Origin: Methanoculleus frigidifontis
GTDB lineage: Archaea; Halobacteriota; Methanomicrobia; Methanomicrobiales; Methanoculleaceae
Assembly: GCF_030464345.1 (NCBI RefSeq)
Contig: NZ_VCYH01000004.1
Span: 62,001-126,000 of the forward strand
Direction of reading: 5' to 3'
DNA: 64,000 bases
The translations under genes were made by a program, and so were the position numbers. Shown piece after piece: positions 33,818 through 42,371 of this stretch. The notes beneath the pieces were generated by a model. That model saw only the letters and a program-made list of their open reading frames with translations. It made no database searches and was not told the DNA's origin. The first letter of the stretch is position 1. The number at the start of each line of letters is the position of its first letter.

Positions 33818-34881
33818 TGGTGCCGTTCGGCCCGCAACACCCGGTCCTCCCGGAACCCATCCACCTCGACCTCGTCCTCGAGGACGAGACGGTCGTGGAC
33901 GTCGTCCCCTCGATCGGGTATATCCACCGGGGCCTTGAGAAGCTCGTGACGAAACGGGAGTACCCCGAGTTTGTCCACGTCGCGGAACGGATCTGCGGCA
34001 TCTGCAGTTTCATGCACGGCATGGCCTACGTCCAGGGGATCGAGGCGATCATGGACGTCGAGGTGCCGGACCGGGCGCGCTACCTGCGGACGATCTGGGC
34101 GGAGTGCTCGCGGCTCCACTCCCACCTCCTCTGGCTCGGGCTTTTTGCGGACGCGATGGGCTTTGAGAACCTCTTCATGCGGTCCTGGCAGCTCCGGGAG
34201 AGCGTCCTCGACGTCCTCGAGGACACAACCGGCGGCCGGGTTATCCAGGGGACCTGTAAGGTCGGCGGCGTCCGCCGGGATATCAAGGGCGAGAAGCTCA
34301 GCGACATCCAGAAGACGCTCCCCGAGTTCGAGCAGCAGTGCCGCGACCTCACCGATGTCTTCCTCAACGACGAATCGGTGAAGTACCGGCTCGGGGGGCT
34401 CGGGGTCATCGGCAAAAGCGAGGCCTACGACCTCGGCGCGGCTGGCCCGACCCTCCGGGGGAGCGGTGTCGACTGGGACGCCCGGTGCCTCGGCTATGCC
34501 GCCTACGCCGATCTCGACTTTAAGCCGGTCAGCCACCCGGCGGGCGACTGTTACGCCCGGTGCGCGGTCCGGCTCGGCGAACTCTTCACCTCCATCGACC
34601 TGATCAATCAGGCTGTGGAGAAGATGCCGGAAGGACCGATCGATGTGAAAGTGACCGGCGCGCCCGACGGCGAGTACTTCTGCCGGGTCGAGCAGCCGCG
34701 CGGCGAGGTGGTGCACTATCTCAAGGGCGACGGGACGAAACACCTGACCCGCGCCCGCGTCCGGACACCGACCCTCGCGAACATCCCGCCGCTCGTGAAG
34801 ATGCTACCCGGCTGCCAGCTCGCCGACGTCCCGGTGATCGTCCTCTCGATCGATCCCTGCATCAGCTGCACGGAGAGGTGA
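33802..34881 (+). CDS. echE: Ech-type [NiFe]-hydrogenase large subunit
   Basis: A 359-residue NuoD-like catalytic subunit. Nickel-iron ligands are present in both motifs: ERICGICSFMH (about residues 64-74) and DPCISCTER at the very C-terminus. So this is an active-type hydrogenase rather than a complex I relative. The chain ends four residues after the last ligand region (CTER), so there is no C-terminal extension to be removed by a maturation protease. ATG 33802 follows GGGGGAGGGCCC and overlaps echD. Confidence 0.96.
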   Translation: MPERIVVPFGPQHPVLPEPIHLDLVLEDETVVDVVPSIGYIHRGLEKLVTKREYPEFVHVAERICGICSFMHGMAYVQGIEAIMDVEVPDRARYLRTIWAECSRLHSHLLWLGLFADAMGFENLFMRSWQLRESVLDVLEDTTGGRVIQGTCKVGGVRRDIKGEKLSDIQKTLPEFEQQCRDLTDVFLNDESVKYRLGGLGVIGKSEAYDLGAAGPTLRGSGVDWDARCLGYAAYADLDFKPVSHPAGDCYARCAVRLGELFTSIDLINQAVEKMPEGPIDVKVTGAPDGEYFCRVEQPRGEVVHYLKGDGTKHLTRARVRTPTLANIPPLVKMLPGCQLADVPVIVLSIDPCISCTER

Positions 34882-34887
34882 TGTGGA

Positions 34888-35277
34888 ATGGGATTTTGTA
34901 CGATGGCAAAGATCGTCATCAGAAACCTCGTCCACGGCCCGGCCACCCGGCGGTACCCTGCGGTTCCGCAGCGCGCCTGCCCGATAACCCGGGGGCACGT
35001 GACGCTCGATCCCGCACAATGCATCTCCTGCGGGCTCTGCATGCGCCGATGCCCGGCGCAGGCGATACAGGTGGACAAGGCCGAGAAGGTCTGGGAGATC
35101 GACCGCTTCCGCTGCATCGCCTGCGACGCCTGCGTCGAGGCCTGCCCGGTAAAGTGCCTCACGATGGAGACGACGTATATCGCCCCGGTGACGGAGCAGA
35201 CGGTCGAGCGCCACGCAATCACCTACGTCAAGCCGGAGAAAAAGAAGAAGCCCGAGACCGGGCAGGCGGAGGGCTAG
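34888..35277 (+). CDS. echF: Ech-type hydrogenase polyferredoxin subunit
   Basis: A 129-residue two-[4Fe-4S] subunit that passes electrons between the hydrogenase core and soluble ferredoxin. Cluster motifs are CISCGLCMRRCP and CIACDACVEACP, followed by an extended C-terminal tail rich in Lys and Glu. Start ATG 34888 (MGFCTMAKIVIRN) lies downstream of GAGGTGATGTGGA; ATG 34903 is an alternative. It is the last gene of the operon; the next gene is convergent. Confidence 0.94.
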   Translation: MGFCTMAKIVIRNLVHGPATRRYPAVPQRACPITRGHVTLDPAQCISCGLCMRRCPAQAIQVDKAEKVWEIDRFRCIACDACVEACPVKCLTMETTYIAPVTEQTVERHAITYVKPEKKKKPETGQAEG

Positions 35278-35286
35278 AGGGGCGGC

Positions 35287-36651
35287 TCAGCTCCCCTTTC
35301 CCTTAACCATGTAGGTTATCTCGTAGGTGCTCGTCGGATATGCGTAGAGCATCGTATCGTAGGTCAGGTCGTCCGCCGTCAGGTTCTGCCGTATCGCAAG
35401 GGAGAAGAGGTTGATGATCTCCCCGGCATTGTCTCCGAGGACATGCGCGCCGAGTATCCGCCCGGTCTCTTTCTCGAGCAGGAGTTTGTAGACGGCGTGC
35501 GCAAGGCCGATCCTGCGGGACGCGTACCACGACGACATATCCCCGGAGTGGAGGTCGTACTCTACTCCTTTCTTCTTCGCCGCCTCTTCGGAGAGGCCGA
35601 CCGCTGCGAGCGCCGGGACGGTGAAGACAGCGCTCGGGACGAGTGAATAATCGGCTTTCCGGGTGTTCCCGTTCAGAATGTTGTCGACGACGGTGTGGGC
35701 GTCGATCGTGGCGACGGGGGTCAGCTGGATGCCCGTCGGGTTCGCGTCTCCCGCGACGTAGACGGCGCTGTTCGAGACGCTCTGGAGGTACTCGTTGACG
35801 ACGATACCCTTCCGGTCGGTCTCGATGCCGCCCTTCGCAAGGTCGAGACCCTCGGTCTCCGGCACCCTGCCGACGCCGTGGACGACCATATCGGCCTCGA
35901 ACGTATGCTCTCCCGCATCTCCCGCCCGGACGAGAAGGCCGCCGTCCGTCTGTTCTATCGATTTGAGCGGCATGTTCAGCCGGACGGCGATCCCGGCCTC
36001 ATCCGATGCCGTGATCAGCCGATCGACGAGATCGGGGTCGAACTGCTTCAGCACCCTCCCGCTCCGCTGGAGGATGGTGGCCTCCGCACCCGCCCGGGCG
36101 GCGACGTGGGCGAACTCAAACGAGATATACCCGCCCCCGATGAAGACGATACGCTTCGGGAGGTTCTGGAGGTACAGAAACTCGCTGCTGGTGGTCATGA
36201 GGTCGGCGCCCGGGACATGCACCGGCCGGGGCTTTGCTCCGGTGGCGACGACGATATGCATTCCCCGGAGCGTCTCGCCGCCGACCTCGACGGTCTGCTC
36301 GCCGGTGAACCGGGCGCGGCCGTGGTATGCGTCGATCCCCGTCTTCCGGAAGTATTCCTCTTTGCTCCCCGGGACCGGGTCGGTGAAGGTGTGCTCGAAC
36401 GCCATGAGGGCGGGCCAGTCTATCGCGGCCTTCCCGACAATCCCCTTCCCGTGGAGATCACCCGCCCGCGCCACCACCTCTGCCGCGGCACCGAGGACTT
36501 TCTTCGGGATGCACCCCCAGAGAGCGCATGTCCCCCCGAATCTCCGATAATCGGCGATGGCAACGCTTTTGCCGGCCTTCCGGCAGTGCGCGGCGATATC
36601 CGTTCCGGCCGTGCCCGTCCCGATCACGACCACGTCGTACTCCCACTCCAT
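35287..36651 (-). CDS. Pyridine nucleotide-disulfide oxidoreductase, atypical (LPD/mercuric-reductase-like)
   Basis: A 454-residue FAD enzyme. The N-terminal dinucleotide fold VVVIGTGTAGTDIAAHC and the redox-active GTCALWGCIPKK (C-x4-C) are intact. NAD(P)-binding FIGGGYISFEFAHVAARAGA and the FAD motif VYVAGDAN follow. The dimerisation domain ends AYPTSTYEITYM, where dihydrolipoamide dehydrogenase and glutathione reductase have H-P-T-x-x-E: the catalytic His is replaced by Tyr, so the disulfide substrate or the chemistry differs. ATG 36649-36651 (MEWEYDVVV) is chosen over an upstream frame. A TATA-like ACATTTATACG lies at about 36677-36687 on the minus strand. The physiological substrate is unknown. 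Confidence 0.85.
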   Translation of the reverse strand: MEWEYDVVVIGTGTAGTDIAAHCRKAGKSVAIADYRRFGGTCALWGCIPKKVLGAAAEVVARAGDLHGKGIVGKAAIDWPALMAFEHTFTDPVPGSKEEYFRKTGIDAYHGRARFTGEQTVEVGGETLRGMHIVVATGAKPRPVHVPGADLMTTSSEFLYLQNLPKRIVFIGGGYISFEFAHVAARAGAEATILQRSGRVLKQFDPDLVDRLITASDEAGIAVRLNMPLKSIEQTDGGLLVRAGDAGEHTFEADMVVHGVGRVPETEGLDLAKGGIETDRKGIVVNEYLQSVSNSAVYVAGDANPTGIQLTPVATIDAHTVVDNILNGNTRKADYSLVPSAVFTVPALAAVGLSEEAAKKKGVEYDLHSGDMSSWYASRRIGLAHAVYKLLLEKETGRILGAHVLGDNAGEIINLFSLAIRQNLTADDLTYDTMLYAYPTSTYEITYMVKGKGS

Positions 36652-36781
36652 AATGACCGCCCCATCGGTCAGTGTTCGTATAAATGTTACCCCGGGGACG
36701 CCGGGGACGGTGAAGCAGAGAAAGAGATGGGCAGCAGTGCTTTCGAGCGAGGAGGGTACGGTCGGAAAACGCGGCTCCGGG

Positions 36782-36965
36782 TTAGTGAGTGTACTCGATG
36801 ATTCTGCTATCCGGCCCGACGGCCCTGGCGATACCGTCCCGCATATCGGCATAGTGCGGGCATGGATACCCGACCGGGCTACCCCGGGTGATGCATGATG
36901 CGACTACGATCGCTTCCGCCCCCTGCCGGGGCACCCGCCGCACGTCACAGACCCGACGGTATCAG
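36782..36965 (-). pseudogene. Decayed CGGC-domain metal-binding protein gene
   Basis: On the minus strand the frame ending at 36782-36784 reads GAEAIVVASCITRGSPVGYP, then CPHYADM and a terminal IIEYTH, the typical ending of CGGC-domain proteins. The CGGCPG motif itself is at 36931-36942, but in another frame, and the roughly 15-20 residues normally between the two parts are missing. A deletion with frameshift has therefore inactivated the gene. No start or N-terminal half can be found upstream. Confidence 0.55.
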
Positions 36966-37056
36966 CGGAACCGCTCACTGTGGACCGCCGGGATGATGCC
37001 GGGCGGTCCCGCCTTCCCCGGATCCACGCCGGCGCGAAACAGCGGCACGTCCTATC

Positions 37057-37893
37057 TCAGAAATACGTCCCGCTCTTCTCGAACGCCTCCCTGCGGTCGT
37101 GCGCCATCCGGTACAGCCGCTCTTCCACCGCCCGGTCACCGAGGACATACCCCTTCCAGGCATCGGTGTTCGGGTCCTCGGGCACGATGATGATCCCCTT
37201 CCACTCGGAGACCCGGTCCAGGATCAGCGACGCCGCTTTCTCGACAGGATAGGCGTCGTCCGGGATCTTCAGTTCGCCGTAGGTTCTGCCGTCGATCCCC
37301 TTGTTGAAGATCGGGGTCGCGATATTGGCAGGACAGATGGTCGAGAAGTGGAGCCCCTTCTCTGCAAACTCGTATCGCAGACACTCGGTCATGCCGGTCA
37401 CCCCGTATTTCGTGAGCGAGTAGAGCGCCTGGAACGGCGGCGGGATAATGCCTGCAATCGAACTGGTGTTCACGATATGGCCCGAGCCCTGCCTGAGCAT
37501 GATCGGCACCGCGGCATGGACGCCGTATATGACGCTCCAGAGATTGGCGTCGATGATCGTCTTCCAGTCCTCAAGGGTCGCCTGCTCAAACGGCATGGTG
37601 CCGCCCACCCCGGCGTTGTTGAACAAGAAGTCCAGCCTGCCCGCTTCCGCCGCCGTTCCTTCGATCCCCTTCTGCACCTGCTCCTGTTTCGTCACGTCCA
37701 TAATGAGCGTGCGGACGCGGTCGCCGTACGCGGAGAGCCGGGCAGCGGCCTTTGCGATCTTCTCCGGACTCCGTCCTGCCATGTAGACGACCGCCCCCCT
37801 CTTCAGGAGTTCCTCGCTCACCGCATACCCGATCCCGGAGTTCGCTCCGGTGACGATACCGGTCCTGCCTGTATAATACGCTGAATCAACCAT
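37057..37893 (-). CDS. Short-chain dehydrogenase/reductase
   Basis: A 278-residue NAD(P)-dependent oxidoreductase of the classical SDR family. TGANSGIGYAV (cofactor loop, about residue 15), FNNAGVGG (NNAG), SSIAGII for the catalytic Ser, and YSLTKYG with the Tyr-x3-Lys pair are present. Start MVDSAYYTGRTG at 37893 follows GGGAGGAACGT. It is downstream of the acetoacetate-decarboxylase-like gene (gap 10 bases), suggesting a two-step pathway on one carbonyl compound. The substrate is unknown. Confidence 0.9.
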   Translation of the reverse strand: MVDSAYYTGRTGIVTGANSGIGYAVSEELLKRGAVVYMAGRSPEKIAKAAARLSAYGDRVRTLIMDVTKQEQVQKGIEGTAAEAGRLDFLFNNAGVGGTMPFEQATLEDWKTIIDANLWSVIYGVHAAVPIMLRQGSGHIVNTSSIAGIIPPPFQALYSLTKYGVTGMTECLRYEFAEKGLHFSTICPANIATPIFNKGIDGRTYGELKIPDDAYPVEKAASLILDRVSEWKGIIIVPEDPNTDAWKGYVLGDRAVEERLYRMAHDRREAFEKSGTYF

Positions 37894-37903
37894 ACGTTCC
37901 TCC

Positions 37904-38698
37904 CTACTCGATAACCCGCGCGCCCATCGCATGAAGGACGGCCCGCCCCTCCGTCAGCACCGCCTGCGCCACACTCTTCACCGGGAGGGAGGCGAGGCTG
38001 TTGATGATGTAGTACTGAACCGGGTTCTGCATCGGGGTCAGCTCGGTCCACCGGAGGCTGCCTGTTCCTGCCTGAGCCGATTCCACTTCCATACCCTGCG
38101 GGTAGAGGACGAACTGGCTTAAGTCCGCTCCCGGCGCTCCCACCTTCGGGATATACCGCCACCCGATGGTATTCACAGACGCAAACCCGGACTTCAGGGC
38201 ATCCAGGTCCTGCCCGGTCACCTCGCCGGCCGCCTCGAAGTCCAGGGTGAGGAAGGTGTTCCCCTCGTAGCTGACCGTCGTCGCATAGTGCGGCCGGACG
38301 ATGTGCAGGTCTTCGATATCCGCATAAATCTTCGGGATGCCTGTCTGCTCCCGCCCGCCGAGTATGGGGGCGGTCTTGTTCTCCCAGACGACCAGCGTGT
38401 ACGCACCGTCCAGGTGGTCCTTCTTCCCGTGGAACCTGACCGGCGCCGAGACGTTGATCAGGTTGTACTGCCCGCCCTGCATCCAGTCAATCTCGGTGAA
38501 TCTGTTGAAACTCACCTGCACCTCAGGAGCCAGGAGTTCAAAACCTTCAGGGATGTAATTTTCAAGAAGGTCCCTTTCGGTTTCGTAGCTGACAGTCAGG
38601 GCCGTCGATCGCTGTGTGACGATTGTCCCGGGATCGAATCTGCCGCCGCCGAAGTGAACCGGCATCAGGTACGTGAAGTCGTCTTGGGGTCTGAACAT
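37904..38698 (-). CDS. Acetoacetate decarboxylase-family protein
   Basis: A 264-residue protein of the ADC fold (PF06314 type). [20 protein letters not shown] contains the lysine expected to form the Schiff base in decarboxylases (near residue 115-120), and [20 protein letters not shown]-like N-terminal features are present. Related proteins decarboxylate beta-keto acids or act as hydratase/aldolases, so the reaction is not certain. ATG 38698 ([10 protein letters not shown]) follows GAGAAGGGATAAGC; ATG 38719 is an alternative. A TATA-like AAACTATATCTAAG lies at about 38726-38740 on the minus strand. It is co-oriented with the SDR gene downstream. Confidence 0.8.
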   Translation of the reverse strand: MFRPQDDFTYLMPVHFGGGRFDPGTIVTQRSTALTVSYETERDLLENYIPEGFELLAPEVQVSFNRFTEIDWMQGGQYNLINVSAPVRFHGKKDHLDGAYTLVVWENKTAPILGGREQTGIPKIYADIEDLHIVRPHYATTVSYEGNTFLTLDFEAAGEVTGQDLDALKSGFASVNTIGWRYIPKVGAPGADLSQFVLYPQGMEVESAQAGTGSLRWTELTPMQNPVQYYIINSLASLPVKSVAQAVLTEGRAVLHAMGARVIE

Positions 38699-38879
38699 GC
38701 TTATCCCTTCTCGAAACATTATTGTGGCCTTAGATATAGTTTTTGAATCAGTCCTGTTTTATCCCCCGGATTGCAAAAATTTCCGCTATGAGATCCGTAG
38801 TGATGCAACCGGCTGACCTCTGGCCGGGGAGCGAAGAAAGAGTCCCGTGCCGCTGCTGGCAGGATATGACCAGAAACAC

Positions 38880-38895
38880 AACAGATAAATATACG
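38880..38895 (+). promoter_or_regulatory. TATA-like element of the paralogous membrane-protein pair
   Basis: ACAGATAAATATACGT on the plus strand lies about 70 bases before the first membrane-protein gene. Confidence 0.4.
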
Positions 38896-38960
38896 TCGAG
38901 GTCTAAACAGACAATTCAGTCAACAGAGAGCATTCATGCGCCTGTTTCCGGAGAGATCGT

Positions 38961-39611
38961 ATGGCGGGGTCGGACCTGGTGGTTGAGGTTCAGCAGAAAG
39001 AAAACGTCTCCCCGACGCTGCGAAAGGAGTCCGACCTCTCCTTTGAGGTCGTCATCATCCTCATCTTCGGCGTCTTCATGCTCCTCTTCGGCCTCCTTCT
39101 CTTCTGGATCCACACAGGAGACCTCCCCTATACCCCGGACAGCACATACGGGCTCTTCCTCATCATCATCTCCTTCCAGGTCGTCACGATGGGCAGGACG
39201 CCCTTCGGCGACCTCCGCCGTTCATGGGCGGTCATCGCGCTCGGCATATGCACGGCGATCGTCGGCATGGTCGCCTGTTTCATTCCCGGGTCCCTGACCG
39301 CACCCGTCCGCATCCTTGTCGGCGTACTCCTCGCCGGCGGCGGGGCCGCTCTTCTCCTCCAGCTGTTCCTCTCCGGGGGAAAGGCGAGGGTGTGGCTGAA
39401 GGTGCCGGGGCTCCTGCGGCACCTGACGGCCGCCTGTGCCGGTGTGTACCTGCTGTCTGTCGTCCTCGGCCTCGTCACCCTCCTCCCCGGCATCACGACC
39501 GACCCGCAGACAGCGGTGCTCCTCATCCTCTACGGCATCGGTTTCTTCTATCTTGCGTGGAGCCTCCAGAACGTGACCAGGATGTATCCACCGGCGGGGG
39601 GACCGGAATGA
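38961..39611 (+). CDS. Multi-pass membrane protein, paralogue A
   Basis: A 216-residue protein with about six hydrophobic segments (for example VVIILIFGVFMLLFGLLLFW, GLFLIIISFQVVTMGRTPFG and VIALGICTAIVGMVACFIPG) and a short charged N-terminus. It is homologous to the next gene product; both share the arrangement G-L-L-L-F/FGDL-RSW-CIVPG. I do not recognise a characterised family, although the short repeated helices recall DUF308/HdeD-like proteins. No catalytic residues stand out. ATG 38961 follows GGAGAGATCGT. Confidence 0.75.
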   Translation: MAGSDLVVEVQQKENVSPTLRKESDLSFEVVIILIFGVFMLLFGLLLFWIHTGDLPYTPDSTYGLFLIIISFQVVTMGRTPFGDLRRSWAVIALGICTAIVGMVACFIPGSLTAPVRILVGVLLAGGGAALLLQLFLSGGKARVWLKVPGLLRHLTAACAGVYLLSVVLGLVTLLPGITTDPQTAVLLILYGIGFFYLAWSLQNVTRMYPPAGGPE

Positions 39612-40240
39612 CGCCGGAGAATACGCATGCACAGGGCGGTCCGGGATTTTTCAGGGATGCCTCCGTCTCCCTCCCGGTCGCCATCGTCCTCATCGTCGCC
39701 ACGCTCCTGGTGCTCCTCGGACTACTCCTCTTCCCGGTCAACATGGGGTCGATCCCCTTCTCCCCGGACGGGCAGCTCGGCCTGCTGATGGTCATCATGG
39801 CCATCCAGATGATGGCACTTGGGGAGACGCCGGTGGGCACGTACACCCGCTCATGGCTCCTGATCCTGGTCGGAACGGTCTTTGCCGCCCTGGGCGTCGT
39901 CTCCTGCATCGTGCCGGGCATTCTGACCGATCTGCTCAGGATACTCCTCGGCCTCCTGAACATCGTGGGGGGTGGCGTCCTCCTGGCAGGGCGGTTTCTC
40001 CCGGTGCTGCCGGGCGGCGGAGGCCTCACTGCCGGACCGGTTCCTCCGGTTCTGAAGAGACTCCTGGTCACCCAGACGGTGCTGAACGTCGTGGCGATCG
40101 CTTTCGGCATCACCATGCTCGTGCCCGGCCTCGTCTCAGGCATGGTGATCGCGGGTGTTGTCGTGGTCAACGGACTCCTCCTCTTCGCGCTGGCAGGCAT
40201 TCTCCTGAAGATACAGCAGTCATACCCGGAGACCGACTGA
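39608..40240 (+). CDS. Multi-pass membrane protein, paralogue B
   Basis: A 210-residue paralogue of the preceding protein. It has six membrane segments; LLLFPVNMGSIPFSPDGQLG, IQMMALGETPVGTYTRSW and VVSCIVPGILTDLLRILLG align with the first copy. ATG 39608 overlaps its stop (ATGA), so the pair is translationally coupled and may form a heteromer. Function unknown. Confidence 0.75.
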   Translation: MTPENTHAQGGPGFFRDASVSLPVAIVLIVATLLVLLGLLLFPVNMGSIPFSPDGQLGLLMVIMAIQMMALGETPVGTYTRSWLLILVGTVFAALGVVSCIVPGILTDLLRILLGLLNIVGGGVLLAGRFLPVLPGGGGLTAGPVPPVLKRLLVTQTVLNVVAIAFGITMLVPGLVSGMVIAGVVVVNGLLLFALAGILLKIQQSYPETD

Positions 40241-40300
40241 CCCGGCAGCAGGAGAGGGCAGGCGGGCGGGAGACGGGTGAGCGAATACCTTTCCGGGCAG

Positions 40301-41077
40301 TCAGGTGACCGCAGGCCCGACCGGCGGGGCGGCGGGGCGGCCGGCCCGGAGAAGGTCGTACTGTGCAAGATACGCCTGCGCCTGCGATGCAAAGATCCGG
40401 CCCTCTTCGGCAAGTTCACGGGAGAGGAGGAATATCCGCGCCGCATCGCCGAGAGCGCGGTGGGGTTTGATGAAGTGACGCAGCCTCCCCGGCACCCGGT
40501 ACCGGAAGTGCTGCGAGGCGATGCCGGAACCTTCGGCGGAGAAACCGATGATACGCGCCACCTTGTCGAGCGAAAGATGATCTTTCATCCCGAGTTCCAG
40601 CCGGATCTCCTTCTGCAGGTCGAGGCGGCCGAAAGCGTCGACGGGGACGCCGGCCCGGTCGAAGGCTTTCATCTCCATGTTCTCGGCAAAGAACGTCAGC
40701 GTCTCGACCCGGTTCTGGTCGAAGAGATCCTCCATAAAGCCGCGGAGATCGGAAAACGCACTCCGGCAGACCGCTTCGGCGTCACGCCGGCGGTGGGCGG
40801 AGAGCCGGTGCTTCCGGAGATACGGTTTCTGATACTCGCTGCGCCCGAGGTTCGCCACCGTAGCAGTCACGCCGCGGGTCACACCCCACTCATCGATGAC
40901 GTTCTGCCAGAGTTCGAGATCGATGTCGTATGCAAATTTTCTGCCGGAGAAGCGGGGGGTGTCGGAATCGGGATCGTAGAGCACAACCCCGACTTCAACC
41001 GGCATGAGCAGCGTGCGGCAGGCGCCGTAGACGTGCCCGAACTCCATATCGATGCATGCAGTCACTCCGTTTGCCAT
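40301..41077 (-). CDS. DEDDh-fold 3'-5' exonuclease-like protein, copy 2
   Basis: A 258-residue paralogue of the protein encoded at 20773-21525, sharing the whole length. Motif I reads ACIDMEFGHVYG, motif II region TFFAENMEMKAFD and motif III KPHRALGDAARIFLLS, which is close to the H-x-A-L-x-D-A motif of DnaQ, RNase T and ERI1 nucleases. This copy keeps the Asp after KAF, missing in the other. Between motifs II and III sit RLDLQKEIR and LSLDKVARIIG. The gene starts ATG 41075-41077, overlapping a tiny upstream frame. Activity on DNA or RNA is inferred from motifs only. Confidence 0.62.
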   Translation of the reverse strand: MANGVTACIDMEFGHVYGACRTLLMPVEVGVVLYDPDSDTPRFSGRKFAYDIDLELWQNVIDEWGVTRGVTATVANLGRSEYQKPYLRKHRLSAHRRRDAEAVCRSAFSDLRGFMEDLFDQNRVETLTFFAENMEMKAFDRAGVPVDAFGRLDLQKEIRLELGMKDHLSLDKVARIIGFSAEGSGIASQHFRYRVPGRLRHFIKPHRALGDAARIFLLSRELAEEGRIFASQAQAYLAQYDLLRAGRPAAPPVGPAVT

Positions 41078-41163
41078 TGAATATTCCCCACCGTGGTGCC
41101 CCGCGATCGGTGCTGTTCATATATCCGTTCGAGCTCCTGCACAAAAAACCTGGCCATCATCAT
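41062..41163 (-). CDS. Possible 33-residue protein overlapping the exonuclease-like gene
   Basis: A short frame starts at three successive ATG codons (41155-41163) and ends with TGA overlapping the exonuclease start codon region. The peptide contains ARFFVQELERIYEQHRSRG, a plausible amphipathic helix. The overlap suggests coupling. Because it is short and unverified, it could be a leader peptide or chance. Confidence 0.35.
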   Translation of the reverse strand: MMMARFFVQELERIYEQHRSRGTTVGNIQWQTE

Positions 41164-41357
41164 GAAACCTTGCCCCGAAAAAAAGTGAAGATGAGACAGG
41201 GTTAGGAGAATCCGACGGAGAATAAAACCACAAGCGGCCGACAGCCGCACCGGGATCCGGAGAGGGGCGGGCGGCAGACGGGAGCGGGCGGTTCTGCCCG
41301 GCACCGCGCCGGCGCGCGGAAGCGTTTAATGGAGGCAGCCTGATACATTCGGATACC

Positions 41358-42338
41358 ATGACCCGGACACCCCACATCCTCACCGTAACGCTTGCCCTGC
41401 TCGTCGCCGCCATCGCCGCCGGATGCATCGCCTCGAGCGGTGATGCCGATCCGGTCTCTGCGAACGGGACCGTCACCTACGTCGACCTCGAAGGCGGGTT
41501 CTACGGCATCGTCACCGACGGGGGCGACCGGTACCTGCCGCTCAATCTTCCCGACCACCTCGCGGCCGACGGACTCCGCGTCCGATTCGCAGGAACGATA
41601 GAAACCGATATCGTGACCATCCAGCAGTGGGGGACGCCGCTGCAGATCACGGCGATCGAGGCTCTGGTCGGAACGAACGACGCCGTCTATCTCTGGCACA
41701 GCGGCGTCAGGACGTACCTTGATGGCTACGACACCGCCGCCCTCTCCGAGACGCTGCAGGAGATCACGACAGAGGTCGACTGCACGGTCGGGGAAGAGCG
41801 GATCGAGAACCTCAGGAACGGCGGAACGGTCGTCGAGCTGCAGACGGCAAAACCGCGGACGGTTCCCCTGAGCCGCACCGCCCCGCCGGCGGCGATACCG
41901 AACATGACCGCCGCGCTCTTCGTGCTCCACGAACCGGTCGGCGGCGACCTCTCCGGCACGATTCTCACCCGGAGCCACGGCAGTCCGGAATACGCCTGCT
42001 GGCGAGCGAACGCTTCCTGGACGGGCACGCTTGCCGGCACGGCCGGGATCAACCAATCATCCGACCCCGAAAGCCGGGCGGCGGCGGAGTCGTACGTCAC
42101 GAACCTCACCGAGTACCGCGACTACGGCGGGGAGGACCTGGCACTCCTCTGGGTTGAGCGGACCCCGGGGACGGGCACCACGACGTACACCTACCGGTTC
42201 TTCATGCATTCGATGAAAGACCCGGCGGCGATCGACCGGGCGACGGTGCAGGTCACCGTGCTGAACAGGTCGGTCACGGACAGCGTTCTGGCTGTGGGAA
42301 GACCTCCGGCCGGATCGCCGGCGGCACCACCTCTATAA
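41358..42338 (+). CDS. Predicted lipoprotein, unknown function
   Basis: A 326-residue protein with a lipoprotein signal (TVTLALLVAAIAAGC, Cys near residue 23). A small OB-like beta domain follows (GTVTYVDLEGGFYGIVTDGG, about 35-90), then a long region with a single Cys pair and many Asn-x-Thr/Ser sequons. I recognise no family beyond the first domain's similarity to small nucleic-acid-binding-type folds in archaeal lipoproteins. It is upstream of another secreted protein on the same strand. Confidence 0.65.
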   Translation: MTRTPHILTVTLALLVAAIAAGCIASSGDADPVSANGTVTYVDLEGGFYGIVTDGGDRYLPLNLPDHLAADGLRVRFAGTIETDIVTIQQWGTPLQITAIEALVGTNDAVYLWHSGVRTYLDGYDTAALSETLQEITTEVDCTVGEERIENLRNGGTVVELQTAKPRTVPLSRTAPPAAIPNMTAALFVLHEPVGGDLSGTILTRSHGSPEYACWRANASWTGTLAGTAGINQSSDPESRAAAESYVTNLTEYRDYGGEDLALLWVERTPGTGTTTYTYRFFMHSMKDPAAIDRATVQVTVLNRSVTDSVLAVGRPPAGSPAAPPL

Positions 42339-42371
42339 GCAGGACGGTATCATCACCCCCGGTGAACCGCC

